In this document: positions 37,405 to 46,784 of the stretch, in pieces
Position numbering within the stretch: the first letter of the stretch is position 1
Layout: every line of letters starts with the position of its first letter
DNA from: CAIYXB01 sp038146805
GTDB lineage: Bacteria > Cyanobacteriota > Vampirovibrionia > LMEP-6097
Length of the DNA stretch: 64,000 nt
Assembly (NCBI GenBank): GCA_038146805.1
Contig: JAYQSH010000005.1
Span: forward strand, 310,001-374,000
Direction of reading: 5' to 3'
The notes under the pieces: generated by a model
What the model was told of the DNA's origin: nothing
Databases searched by the model: none
The model's input: only the letters and a program-made list of their open reading frames with translations
Position numbers and translations under genes: made by a program

Positions 37405-39252
37405 ATGAAGATGGCTACATTAAATAAAGAAAAATTAGATTCAGTAACAATTAGATTTTGCGGCGATAGTGGAGATGGAATGCAACTTACCGGAAACCAA
37501 TTCACTTCGACAAGTGCAATGTTTGGTAACGATATTAGCACTTACCCAAATTTCCCGGCAGAGATTAGAGCGCCACAAGGTACTTTAGCTGGAGTTTCAG
37601 GTTTTCAAATTAGAATCTCAGCAAACGAAATTCACACGCCAGGCGACGAGCTCGATGTACTTGTTGCTATGAACCCAGCCGCTCTCAAAACAAATATTGC
37701 TGACCTTAAACAAAATGGGCTTTTGTTTGTAAACAAAGATGGCTTTAATTCTGTAAACCTTGTAAAAGCAGGTTTTGATAAAGATGCTGATATTTTGAGT
37801 CCCTACAAATCAAAATATCGAGTAATTGAAGTGCCGATTGCAACAATGACGATTGAGACTTTAAAAGATTTTGATTTATCTTCAAGAGAAAAAGAACGTT
37901 GTAAAAATATGTTTGCTTTAGGTTTAATGTATTTTATTTACAACCGTTCATCAGAAGTAACAGAGAACTGGTTAAAAACAAAATTCAAAAAGAAACCAGA
38001 AATTGCTGAAGCAAATATTGCTGTACTTAAAGCTGGATATAATTTTGGTGATACTATCGAAGCTTTTCAATCAACTTTTGAAGTACCAAAAGCACAAATC
38101 AAACCGGGTACTTACAGAAATATTACCGGTAACGAAGCAACGGCAATTGGTTTTATTGCAGCTTCTAAATTAATGCAAAAAGATTTATTTATTGGTTCAT
38201 ACCCAATCACACCAGCAACAGAAATCTTGCAAGAATTAGCAAAATACAAACACTTTGCTGTAAAAACTTTTCAAGCAGAAGATGAAATTGCCGGAATAGG
38301 CTCTGCTCTAGGAGCGGCTTTTGCGGGTTTACTTGCAATTACCACAACCTCTGGACCGGGGATTGCATTGAAATCTGAGTTTATGAATTTGGCAGTGATG
38401 ACCGAGCTTCCGATTGTTATTGCTGATATTCAACGTGGTGGACCTTCGACTGGTTTACCTACCAAAACTGAGCAAACTGATTTGCTTCAAGTAATGTTTG
38501 GTAGAAACGGTGAAAGCCCGATACCTGTAGTTGCGGCATCAAGTCCGAGTGATTGCTTTGAGACAGCTATTGAAGCTTGTCGTATCGCAGTTGAACACAT
38601 GACCCCAGTTGTATTTTTGAGTGATACTCAAATTGCAATTGGTTCTGAACCATGGCTTTTACCAGATGTAGAATCGTTAACAAAAATTACAGTGAAACAT
38701 CATACAGATGCAAATACTTTTAAACCTTACGCACGTAACGAATTATTGGCACGCCCTTGGGCAGTACCGGGAACTAAAGGCTGTGAGCATACTTTAGGTG
38801 GACTAGAAAAAGAAAATGGTTCGGGTAAAGTGAACTTGTCGCCAGAAGTGCATGAAGAAATGACACGCATTAGAGCTAAAAAAGTTGAAAACATTGCAAA
38901 GAAATTACCAGCTACACAAGTTTTTGGAGAGCAGTCTGGTGATCTTTTGATTTTAGGTTGGGGTAGTACTTATGGTTCTATCAAAACTTGTACTGAAAAG
39001 CTTTTGGCTTCTGGCTACAAAGTTGGGCAAGTGCATTTAAGACACTTAAATCCAATGCCAAATGATCTAGGTTCAATCGCGGCGCGCTTCAAGCATGTCA
39101 TGATTCCAGAACTAAATAATGGGCAATTTAATATGTTGTTTAGATCTAAGTTTTTGATTGATACAAAAGCTGTCAACCAAATGAATACTAAGCCTTTTAA
39201 CGTGAGCGATTTAGTTAGAATTGCCGAAGAAATTATTGGAGGAAAGAGATAA
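37405..39252 (+). CDS. korA: 2-oxoglutarate-type:ferredoxin oxidoreductase, fused gamma-alpha subunit
   Basis: 615 aa from ATG at 37405 (second ATG at 37411). Gamma domain: IRFCGDSGDGMQLTGNQFTS, then NFPAEIRAPQGTLAGVSGFQ and LVAMNPAALKTNI. From memory these match the KorA of two-subunit 2-oxoglutarate oxidoreductases such as the mycobacterial one. The alpha domain has YPITPATEILQELA and GGPSTGLPTKTEQTD. The stop overlaps the korB start by one base (TAATG), so the two are translationally coupled. The substrate assignment is family inference. Confidence 0.9.
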   Translation: MKMATLNKEKLDSVTIRFCGDSGDGMQLTGNQFTSTSAMFGNDISTYPNFPAEIRAPQGTLAGVSGFQIRISANEIHTPGDELDVLVAMNPAALKTNIADLKQNGLLFVNKDGFNSVNLVKAGFDKDADILSPYKSKYRVIEVPIATMTIETLKDFDLSSREKERCKNMFALGLMYFIYNRSSEVTENWLKTKFKKKPEIAEANIAVLKAGYNFGDTIEAFQSTFEVPKAQIKPGTYRNITGNEATAIGFIAASKLMQKDLFIGSYPITPATEILQELAKYKHFAVKTFQAEDEIAGIGSALGAAFAGLLAITTTSGPGIALKSEFMNLAVMTELPIVIADIQRGGPSTGLPTKTEQTDLLQVMFGRNGESPIPVVAASSPSDCFETAIEACRIAVEHMTPVVFLSDTQIAIGSEPWLLPDVESLTKITVKHHTDANTFKPYARNELLARPWAVPGTKGCEHTLGGLEKENGSGKVNLSPEVHEEMTRIRAKKVENIAKKLPATQVFGEQSGDLLILGWGSTYGSIKTCTEKLLASGYKVGQVHLRHLNPMPNDLGSIAARFKHVMIPELNNGQFNMLFRSKFLIDTKAVNQMNTKPFNVSDLVRIAEEIIGGKR

Positions 39253-40289
39253 TGACTACCCAAGAATTAACAAAAAAAGATTTTATTGCAGAAGGAGACG
39301 TTAAATGGTGTCCGGGTTGTGGAGACTATTCAATTTTGTCTTCAGTGCAAACGGTGCTTCCAAGCTTAGGCATCAAAAAAGAAGACTATGTTTTTATTTC
39401 TGGAATTGGTTGTTCATCAAGGTTTCCTTACTATATGGCAACTTATGGTTTTCATACTATTCATGGTAGAGCTCCAACAGTTGCTTCTGGTGTGAAAATT
39501 GCTAATCCTGATTTGTCTGTATGGATGGTTACAGGTGATGGAGATGGTTTGTCGATTGGTGGTAACCATACTATGCACATGATGCGCCGTAATATGGATT
39601 TAAAAGTAATGTTATTTAATAACAGAATTTATGGTTTAACCAAAGGTCAATATTCACCAACTTCTGAAAAAGGAAAAGTCACAAAAACTTCTTTGATGGG
39701 TTCGATTGACTCTCCAGTAAACCCAGTAAGTTTTGCTATTGCATGTGGAGCGACTTTTGTGGCTAGAACAAGTGCGGCAAATCCTAAACATATGCAAGAA
39801 ACTCTAAAAGCTGCAGCTGCACACAAAGGAACTGCTTTTATTGAGATTTTTCAAAATTGTAATATTTTTAATGATGGTGCATTTGCAAAATACCTTAACA
39901 AAGATTCTAAAGATGCAGAAAATTTGTTTTTGGAAGCTGGTAAACCATTGTTGTTTGATAATGATACAAAAGGTATAGTACTTGATACTAGCGGCGCTGA
40001 GCCTGAGTTAAAAGTGGTTGAAAACACTGGCGATACCTCAAAATTTATTAGACACAATCCAAATGTAGATTCAACTACAATGCCATATTTAATTGGACAA
40101 TTAGGAATTGAAGATGCCAATTTCCCAACTGCAATGGGAGTAATCAGACAAGTTGCAAGACCAACTTATGATGAGATTTTATACGAACAAGAAAACGAAG
40201 CTATCAAACAAAAAGGTGAAGGGCAACTTAAAGACTTGATCTATTCTGGTGACATTTGGACTGTTGATTCGGCAAAAACAGCTAAATAA
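39252..40289 (+). CDS. korB: 2-oxoglutarate-type:ferredoxin oxidoreductase, beta subunit
   Basis: 345 aa. Cluster and TPP features: WCPGCGDYSIL, GIGCSSRFPYYM, GDGDGLSIGGNHTMHMMRRN, NNRIYGLTKGQYSPTSEKG and QNCNIFNDGAF. It is about 50 residues longer than the beta subunit at 3.0 kb, with an extended C-terminus. Coupled to korA. Confidence 0.9.
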   Translation: MTTQELTKKDFIAEGDVKWCPGCGDYSILSSVQTVLPSLGIKKEDYVFISGIGCSSRFPYYMATYGFHTIHGRAPTVASGVKIANPDLSVWMVTGDGDGLSIGGNHTMHMMRRNMDLKVMLFNNRIYGLTKGQYSPTSEKGKVTKTSLMGSIDSPVNPVSFAIACGATFVARTSAANPKHMQETLKAAAAHKGTAFIEIFQNCNIFNDGAFAKYLNKDSKDAENLFLEAGKPLLFDNDTKGIVLDTSGAEPELKVVENTGDTSKFIRHNPNVDSTTMPYLIGQLGIEDANFPTAMGVIRQVARPTYDEILYEQENEAIKQKGEGQLKDLIYSGDIWTVDSAKTAK

Positions 40290-40343
40290 GGGGAGGCAGT
40301 TTCCACTGACCAGCTAATTTAAATAAAGTTAATACACAAAAAG

Positions 40344-40394
40344 AAGTGCTCATCGGTTGTAAATAGTGAAAAACCACAACGAAAATGAGCACTT
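40344..40394 (+). promoter_or_regulatory. Hairpin burying the start codon of the IS30-type transposase
   Basis: AAGTGCTCAT at 40344-40353 is the exact complement of ATGAGCACTT at 40385-40394, with an additional GTTGT/ACAAC pair inside. The right arm begins with the transposase ATG. A transcript entering from korB would fold and hide the start codon, while one starting inside the hairpin would not. This is the logic known for several insertion sequences. Confidence 0.6.
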
Positions 40395-40832
40395 ACCAAT
40401 GTCTTACCCGTGATGACCGCCTTAAAATCGCATCAATGAGGCTATTTAGCCCACACCAATACCGAATAGCTGAGCAAATAGGCTGCAGTCAATCGGCAAT
40501 TAGCCAAGACATAGCAAGAAATTCCGTAGATGGGATCTATGATTTCAAAAAAGCACAAGAATTGTCTAATACTCGAAAAATAGAAAGATCAAAACCTATT
40601 TTGATGACGAAGAAATCCAAGGCTTCATAAACCAAGAGCTGAAGAACCGTAGAAGCCCAGAACAAATATCAAGGCTTGCAAAACGGGTAGGTAAGCAGGT
40701 TAGTAAGAGCTCTATTTACAACTACATTAATCAAAATCCAGAATTAAAAAAGTATCGAAAGAACAAAAAATATCGAAAACGCAGCCAATATCAAGCTTCT
40801 AGGCATGGTATTCCAGATAGATTAAGCATTAA
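40385..40832 (+). pseudogene. IS30-family transposase, N-terminal remnant
   Basis: LTRDDRLKIASMRLF and IAEQIGCSQSAISQDIARN form the helix-turn-helix domain of an IS30-family transposase. After 40630 the protein continues in another frame: FDDEEIQGFINQELKNRRSP, KSSIYNYINQNPELKKYRK, GIPDRLS. It stops at the inserted family B element at 40833. The DDE catalytic core is missing. Confidence 0.8.
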
Positions 40833-41253
40833 GGGCGTGCTTCCAAACCCGTAATAAGTATCTCGAGTCTTTAGATTTGGGCATAAGTAGGGTTTGGTTA
40901 GACACACCTAACAAAAGAATCAAACACCGCCGCTTAGTGAGTTTCACGCAGTGAAACAAGCTAAGCGTAAGGTCGTTTGTGGGACTGATTTCTGACCCCA
41001 TTTGCTAGTGATTTTAATAAACTGATGCTCTAAACTCCACCTGAATCTTATAAAAGCCTTTAAAACAATGGTATTTTAAGACTTTTTTGATTGATGTAGC
41101 GCCACGCTGTAAATACAAAATAAAATTATCAAAAGTCTTTTATTTATATAGGTTTTTTGAAGATTTATATTTCTAGGTGGAGTTTAGAGCATCAGTTAGT
41201 GATTTTAACATTTCACTGTATTTTAAAATTCAAATGGGGTTTGGAATCAGTCC
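40833..41253 (+). mobile_element. Family B element (B4) inside the IS30-type transposase, split by C2
   Basis: Standard B sequence from GGGCGTGCTTCCAAACCC to the CAGTCC end, with a family C element inserted at about 41018-41197. The flanks of B (CATTAA and TTGCAG) do not form a 5-bp duplication. Roughly 150 codons of transposase are missing between the two flanks, so a deletion went with or followed the insertion. Confidence 0.85.
41018..41197. mobile_element. Family C element (C2) nested in B4
   Basis: Perfect 23-bp inverted ends (41020-41042 and 41175-41197; core CTCTAAACTCCACCT). It is flanked by AGTGATTTTAA at 41007-41017 and 41198-41208. That string is single in uninterrupted B copies, so it is an 11-bp (or slightly shorter) target duplication. 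About 180 bp with no ORF. Confidence 0.85.
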
Positions 41254-41348
41254 TTGCAGAGAACTTACGCACAGCTCCAATGAGATGTTTAGATTGGCAA
41301 ACCCCAGAAGAAGCTCTTGAAAGAGAGCTAGCTTTTGACACGAGTTGA
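41254..41348 (+). pseudogene. IS30-family transposase, C-terminal remnant
   Basis: ENLRTAPMRCLDWQTPEEAL is the characteristic C-terminal segment of IS30-family transposases (N-x-RP-x-x-x-L-x-W-x-TP-x-E pattern, here degenerate at RP). It ends ERELAFDTS with TGA at 41346. Same strand as the N-terminal remnant on the other side of B4. Confidence 0.75.
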
Positions 41349-41360
41349 TTAAAATTCAAA

Positions 41361-41800
41361 TCAAAAAGAATCCGAGTTAGTCATTTGTCTCCCTGATTGC
41401 AGACGCCCAGAATTTCTTAATTTGTCTTTTACCTCTTGTAAATTTCTTCGGATATCTGTTTCATTTTGAGAATGAAAAATTAGAATATGGAGTAAATAAG
41501 ACATAAAACCACTATTATCGAGTTCATCATTAGCCGGATCAAATTTACCATTATTTGGAGGAGTATCATCTACAAAGTATATTGTTCTTATTTTACCATC
41601 TATAGTAATATCGAGTGGGAAAATATAATTAGATGGTTTAATTTCCCAACCAAAAACAGACTTAAATTGAATCCGCACCTCATCTCTAGCATTAAAAAAG
41701 CCTTATATAAACCTTGATAATCTACAAAGTGTTGCTGTAATTCAGGTGGTAAACCTTTAAATATTAGTTCCCAATGTTCTTCTATATCTCTATTTTTTTG
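41361..41800 (-). pseudogene. Out-of-frame C-terminal continuation of the 705-aa protein
   Basis: Two overlapping frames continue the upstream gene. 41600-41820 reads NRDIEEHWELIFKGLPPELQ and HFVDYQGLYKAF. 41361-41690 reads IQFKSVFGWEIKPSNYIFPL, GKIRTIYFVDDTPPNNGKFD and ends MTNSDSF. Together with the main ORF they give one protein of about 850-880 aa with two single-base frame changes near 41800 and 41690. Confidence 0.5.
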
Positions 41801-43907
41801 ATTTTTCATCTCTAATAGGACCTGTATATGTATTTTCATTTAATGTGTGATTTACAGGAAAAAACACGACTAAATCTTCTTTATCAAAATTCTCAGGGCT
41901 AAAATATTTAGCATAGTCTGGTTGTTCTGTAAATTTAACGAAATCTAAAAAATACTTTATAGTATTTAAGGGCTGTTCTTTACTTGGGTCGAGCGCGGTG
42001 GAATTTGATGATTCATTTTCCGAATATATTGTTTCTAATGATTCTATTGGTGTTGCTATACTTTTGTTTACAATATCATTCACGTTATTGCTAATCTGTA
42101 TTTGATTTACTTGCTCAGTATTTATATCTTGTTGAACAATCAATTTGTCATTATAGTTATACGCTAAGGTCCCTAAAAATAGCGCAATAGCCCCCATAGC
42201 CCCCAAAAGTCTTTTGCCAATTTTATTTTGTCTTATAAGTTTTCGCAATTCTTCTTCAGTGGCAGTTGGATCCATTAGAGTTTCAAGGATTGATTTAGCT
42301 TGTTCTTGTTGTTTAGGACTAAGATTTGCTTGCCTTAATTGATGATCAAATATAGCAAATATCATAGCTTCTTTTGTAACATCTTGAGCAGTTCTCAAAT
42401 AATGAACAGCGTCTTCAAACAAGCTAGATAAATTAACGTCTCTAATGTAGTAAGCTAAATCACTTTGAAATGGTTTTTTGTGTGCTTCAGCATATAAATC
42501 TAATATATCTATTCGTTCACTCTGAAAAAGCCCTGTGATTATACTGTTTGTAAGCCTTGAATATTTAACAACGTTTTCAATAATCTGTTGTTTCTCTGCT
42601 TCTACTTCTCTTTGATGCAATTTAACACTCTTATATATCTCTGCCATTTGCTCTCTATTAATAGGTGTAAATATGATATTATTTGTACTTGTTTTGTGGT
42701 CACCCGCAAAGCTCAAAAAACTTGAATAACTTTTAAAACGCTTATTTAACCTAAAGATAACACCCCAATCTTCGCTAGTTAATACTTCATCAGAGTCTTT
42801 ATTACGATTTTGCATATAAGCTTCTAAATCAAGTTTAGTATTGCTATTGTTCCTGTCAGTAAAATAAGCTCTCAAAAAAGCAATAAGGTTGGGATCTGGA
42901 TTGACAGTACTTGTAGGAGTAATTATCGTTTTATTTGGATCAAATGATTGATCGTCTGATAGTTCAGTTCTAGTTGGAGCTTGAGCGGCTGGAGCTGTAT
43001 CACCACCAGCTTTACCTGAACGAACTGAAATAGAAGAAGGTGGTTCGTCATCATCAGATAAAACACTGTTTTCTGTTTCTGTATCACCTTTGTTTTTATA
43101 CCGCTCTAACTCACCTAAAATTTTGTTTTGGTTATCTTGATTATCAGGATTCATTGAAGATATAAACATACCTTCAAAATCAATTAATCTGGAAGAAAAT
43201 GACTGGACAACTAAAGCTATAAATTCTTCATCTCCAGATTTGTCAATTATCGTATCTAGGACATCCGATGGAAAACCTTGTTTTAATAAATCACCTTTTA
43301 ATGACTCTCGCATTTCTTGTAGTTCTTGATCAGAAGCGCGCAAACTGCTGAAACTTTTATGTTTGAGGTAAAGTTCTAAAGTCGTTTTAGAAATCATAAC
43401 TTGTGTTTTAGTTGAATCAGAATTAGTAATTAAAAATTGAGCAAATAAACTTTGTAAATTACGAGAAGGACTAATACTGTCAATATTTATACCAGTTCTT
43501 TCTTGGTAATCTTTAATTAAAGCATTTCTTTTTTCTTCTACTGCTTTGTCTGGGTCATAATTTGTGTCATCGGCTTGACTGTCAACCGGCAAATATTTTT
43601 CTTGAAAAAGACGCTGGGCTCGTAATGTCATTATGTCAGGGTCCAAGTCTATGTTAGCTAACTTATTTTTTAATATAAAAAATTGTATTTTTTGTTCTAA
43701 GGTTAATTTAGCAAATTTTCTTCCACCACCTTGACTTAAGAAATCATTAATTTGACCACCATCTGTAAGATCAATGCTTTCTGCAAGTTGTTGAGGACTA
43801 CCAGTAGAAAAATTCTCAGGAGTTTCCGAACTAGTATTACTAGAACCAACTCCTCTGTCGAAAACAGGTATTACTACAGTTTTTGGCTGATCAACACCAA
43901 CACTCAT
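41790..43907 (-). CDS. Large hydrophilic protein with one membrane helix, unknown
   Basis: 705 aa. Low-complexity acidic/Ser-rich stretches near residues 290-330, many charged helical segments, and one probable membrane helix at about 575 (LLGAMGAIALFLGTLAYNY) followed by an exterior Asn/Ser/Gln-rich part. No signal peptide and no recognised domain. The frame breaks near the C-terminus (see 41361-41800). It is probably lineage-specific and its composition suggests a structural or surface-associated role, which is speculation. Confidence 0.6.
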   Translation of the reverse strand: MSVGVDQPKTVVIPVFDRGVGSSNTSSETPENFSTGSPQQLAESIDLTDGGQINDFLSQGGGRKFAKLTLEQKIQFFILKNKLANIDLDPDIMTLRAQRLFQEKYLPVDSQADDTNYDPDKAVEEKRNALIKDYQERTGINIDSISPSRNLQSLFAQFLITNSDSTKTQVMISKTTLELYLKHKSFSSLRASDQELQEMRESLKGDLLKQGFPSDVLDTIIDKSGDEEFIALVVQSFSSRLIDFEGMFISSMNPDNQDNQNKILGELERYKNKGDTETENSVLSDDDEPPSSISVRSGKAGGDTAPAAQAPTRTELSDDQSFDPNKTIITPTSTVNPDPNLIAFLRAYFTDRNNSNTKLDLEAYMQNRNKDSDEVLTSEDWGVIFRLNKRFKSYSSFLSFAGDHKTSTNNIIFTPINREQMAEIYKSVKLHQREVEAEKQQIIENVVKYSRLTNSIITGLFQSERIDILDLYAEAHKKPFQSDLAYYIRDVNLSSLFEDAVHYLRTAQDVTKEAMIFAIFDHQLRQANLSPKQQEQAKSILETLMDPTATEEELRKLIRQNKIGKRLLGAMGAIALFLGTLAYNYNDKLIVQQDINTEQVNQIQISNNVNDIVNKSIATPIESLETIYSENESSNSTALDPSKEQPLNTIKYFLDFVKFTEQPDYAKYFSPENFDKEDLVVFFPVNHTLNENTYTGPIRDEKSKK

Positions 43908-44050
43908 TAATACTATTATATAATATATCTAAATAAAATTATTACTTAAATTTTTTAAACTTTCAACTAATTCAAGTTTGAAATTAAATTTTTGATAGCA
44001 GATTAAGGATCTACTAGAGCGTGAGGCTTCGTCGATTTTTCAACCCTAAT

Positions 44051-44125
44051 GGGACTGATTCCAAACCCTACTTATGCCCAAATCTAAAGACTCGAGATAC
44101 TTATTACGGGTTTGGAAGCACGCCC
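44051..44125 (-). mobile_element. Family B miniature element, 75-bp copy (B5)
   Basis: Begins GGGACTGATTCCAAACCC and ends GAAGCACGCCC. Between these it carries only the other module (ACTTATGCCCAAATC...). It is flanked by CTAAT at 44046-44050 and 44126-44130. It is the mirror case of B1: same outer ends, different inner module. Confidence 0.85.
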
Positions 44126-44217
44126 CTAATGCAAGAGTGAAACTTGGCTCAGAGGGTGAAACCTTAATATTTTTGTTAAGCGAATTGCGCCTCAAAACTT
44201 CGTTTTTTAGCGAATCT

Positions 44218-45696
44218 TTAAGTCTCTATTATTTGATCAAATTCTTCAAGTTTTTTGGGTTTTTGTTCTTTGATAGCTTGAAAAACCTTTTTTTGTACAA
44301 AGTAAACAGAATCTATTTTTGTGAATTGGTCTTGATTAATTATTTTTAATGGATGCAGGTTTAATGACTTCATGACTAAATGATGTATAAAACTTATTTC
44401 TGGAGGCTTGAAAAAATTAATTACTATTAAGGTTTTTTTGTTTAAATCTAATTCTTGTTTTTGAGCTTTAGAAATATTTATGTTGGTCAAAGCATTTATT
44501 GAATATTTTTGTTGAAAATGGTAATTATAGTTAGAAAAAAGAGTAAAACTTAAAAAAACTATAAACATAATATTATTTTTAGAGAAATTAAAAATTTGAT
44601 AAATTACGATAGTCCACAAAGGTAAGACTATTAAGAAAAATCGTACTGAAAAAGAAACATTTGTTGAAAGACATAAGTCCAAGAGTAAAACTGAAACTGA
44701 AATAGCTAAAACAATTTGTAAATAAAGATTTTTTTTAATGAAATTCTTTTTTCTACTTATTCTAAAAATAATTAATAAAAAAAATATCAAAGCAATATTT
44801 TTTTGAAAATTAAAAGTATACAAAATATATTGAGAATTAAAAAAAGAATCCAAGATATATAAATAGCTTTTTTGTAGAAAATGATTCAAAGTTTTGTCTG
44901 TAAAAGCGTGTACAAAAGGAATATAGATCAGAATATTCAAGAATAAAAAGAGTAGTTCCTTTTTATATTTAAAAATATTTTCAAGAAATCTTTGATTTGG
45001 TTTTTTATAATGCCAAATTACAACAGCTATTAAAACTGGAATAAAAAGTAATGTCAAAAAGTGTGTGAAAAAGCAAAGATTTATTAGAAAACATAAAAGT
45101 AAAGAGTTTACTAAGGATTTTTGTTTTAGATATTTTTGTAAAAACGTTAATATCAAAAGAAATAAAGCTGTAATGAGTGAATATGATTTTGGAAAAATAC
45201 TTTGATAGGAAATTAAACTAATTGAAGAATAAAGTCCAAGGATAGCTAAAATTTGGCAAACTTGAAAACGATTATTAAAAAGAAAAAAGGCAAAACAAAG
45301 TAGCAAAAATATATAACTTGCAAAAGAATAGAATCTCATATGTATAAAATCACTTTGTTGATATACAAATATTTTGGCTATTAGGTCATTTAAGGGGGGG
45401 TGATTACTAATAAGATGTGATTTTTTTAAATGTTGTAAATAGTTTTCAAAAAGATTTTGTCCTTTAGGGAAATTCAATTTTTCATAAATCTTTTTAACTG
45501 GTTGAATTTGATTTAGATTAATATGAGGGTTTTTAAAGAAATGAATTGATTGAGCATTTGCCCTCGCTAAAACATAAATTTCATCGTATTCAAGCTTATG
45601 TTTTTTGATTTTGGAAAAATTTACTGAAATCGATATAAAAATAAGCAGACAATAAATATTAAATATATGAACTGGTTTTTGTACATAAATATTCAT
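44218..45696 (-). CDS. GT-C type membrane glycosyltransferase (ArnT/PMT-like)
   Basis: 492 aa with about 10-12 hydrophobic helices. The first exterior loop carries the acidic pair in LEYDEIYVLARANAQ. A following loop has SNHPPLNDLIAKIF, the HPPL pattern of lipid-linked sugar transferases. Such enzymes transfer sugars from polyprenyl phosphate to protein or glycolipid on the outer face of the inner membrane. Acceptor unknown. Very AT-rich coding sequence. It sits just downstream of the small secreted protein gene. Confidence 0.65.
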   Translation of the reverse strand: MNIYVQKPVHIFNIYCLLIFISISVNFSKIKKHKLEYDEIYVLARANAQSIHFFKNPHINLNQIQPVKKIYEKLNFPKGQNLFENYLQHLKKSHLISNHPPLNDLIAKIFVYQQSDFIHMRFYSFASYIFLLLCFAFFLFNNRFQVCQILAILGLYSSISLISYQSIFPKSYSLITALFLLILTFLQKYLKQKSLVNSLLLCFLINLCFFTHFLTLLFIPVLIAVVIWHYKKPNQRFLENIFKYKKELLFLFLNILIYIPFVHAFTDKTLNHFLQKSYLYILDSFFNSQYILYTFNFQKNIALIFFLLIIFRISRKKNFIKKNLYLQIVLAISVSVLLLDLCLSTNVSFSVRFFLIVLPLWTIVIYQIFNFSKNNIMFIVFLSFTLFSNYNYHFQQKYSINALTNINISKAQKQELDLNKKTLIVINFFKPPEISFIHHLVMKSLNLHPLKIINQDQFTKIDSVYFVQKKVFQAIKEQKPKKLEEFDQIIET

Positions 45697-45714
45697 AATT
45701 AAATCTACAAATTA

Positions 45715-46086
45715 TTAAATATAATCTGGGTTAGAAGGTCCTTCCAAAATTTTGTCGATGCCGTCGAGAGGGTCAAGACCACAACCATCACTACCATTGT
45801 CAATTCCTTCAGAAGACGGACATGGATAACAAAATCCTTTATTGTTAGAAACTCGTTCACTACTTATTTGTTCTAAAATAGATTCTTGTAATTTACTCGC
45901 TACACGTTTCGACAAGCCCAGTACTTTTCTATCCTTTTGAGTAATTTTCGCGCAAAGTTTCACTTCAACATTTGAATCTGAACTTTGCTTATAATCCATA
46001 GTTATACATGAAAATTGTTTTCTCTTTGCTAAAACACCATTTAAAGAAGTTACTACAATAATTATCACAAGTAAGATTTTTTTCAT
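45715..46086 (-). CDS. Small secreted cysteine-containing protein, unknown
   Basis: 123 aa with a signal peptide (MKKILLVIIIVVTSLNGVLA). The mature part has cysteines in FSCITMDY, VKLCAKI, FCYPCPS and DGCGLD, suggesting disulfides or metal binding in the periplasm. It ends with a Gly/Pro/Asp-rich tail. It lies 18 bp before the glycosyltransferase, so the two may be cotranscribed. No family was recognised. Confidence 0.6.
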   Translation of the reverse strand: MKKILLVIIIVVTSLNGVLAKRKQFSCITMDYKQSSDSNVEVKLCAKITQKDRKVLGLSKRVASKLQESILEQISSERVSNNKGFCYPCPSSEGIDNGSDGCGLDPLDGIDKILEGPSNPDYI

Positions 46087-46180
46087 TTTAATAAGTTGCC
46101 TTTTATCTAAAAATAGATATCGACAACTTGAAAATTTTCTTTATAGTTTTTTTGAACTAATTAGCAATATGTAAATACTA

Positions 46181-46768
46181 TTAGCTTGCGATAATTTTTT
46201 GCGCAACTTCTCTTAAGCCAACTCTTTCGTCCATTGCAGTTTTTTGCAAACGACGATAAGCAGTAGGCTCATCTATTTCATACTTTTTCATTAAGAGACC
46301 TTTTGCTTTTTCTACTAATTTTCGGGTCTCTAATTTGTTGTTTAACGAATCAATCTCACTTTGCAATTGATACATTTCTAAAGCTCTTGCCATAGCAACT
46401 TCAATGGCTGGCGCCAAATCAGCCTTGCGTAAGGGTTTTGTTAAATATGCAAACACACCAGCTTTTGATGCTTCTTCGTACAATTCAGGTTGCGAATAAG
46501 CAGTCAACATTATAATGGGCACCCGCCTTTTTACTGTTCCTTGCAATTCTTTGGCTGCCTCAATACCATTTTTATTTGGCATTCTAATATCCATAAAAAC
46601 TATATCTGGCTCGTGTTGTTTTACAAGCTCAATTACTTCAGCTCCATCTCTTGCCTCAGCAACAACCTGACAAGTAGAAGCTTCTTCTAAAAGCTCCTTC
46701 AAATCCATCCTAATTAAAGGCTCATCATCTGCGATGACAACTCTTATTAAATCTTCTTCAAGAACCAT
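46181..46768 (-). CDS. ANTAR-domain response regulator (PdtaR-like)
   Basis: 195 aa. Receiver domain with the acidic pocket VIADDEP, phospho-acceptor Asp60 in IVFMDIRMPN, TAYSQP and lysine in LTKPLRK. The C-terminal ANTAR domain at about 145-193 (EKAKGLLMKKYEIDEPTAYR) binds paired hairpins in RNA and prevents transcription termination. The kinase gene lies 16 bp upstream. Together they match the PdtaS/PdtaR type of two-component system, which controls genes by antitermination. Confidence 0.9.
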   Translation of the reverse strand: MVLEEDLIRVVIADDEPLIRMDLKELLEEASTCQVVAEARDGAEVIELVKQHEPDIVFMDIRMPNKNGIEAAKELQGTVKRRVPIIMLTAYSQPELYEEASKAGVFAYLTKPLRKADLAPAIEVAMARALEMYQLQSEIDSLNNKLETRKLVEKAKGLLMKKYEIDEPTAYRRLQKTAMDERVGLREVAQKIIAS

Positions 46769-46784
46769 AAAACTATTATAATAC

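Noticed and set aside
40833..41253. Family B as the ends of the IS30-type element
   Set aside because: B lies inside the transposase gene, not at its edges, and most copies are far from any IS30 sequence.
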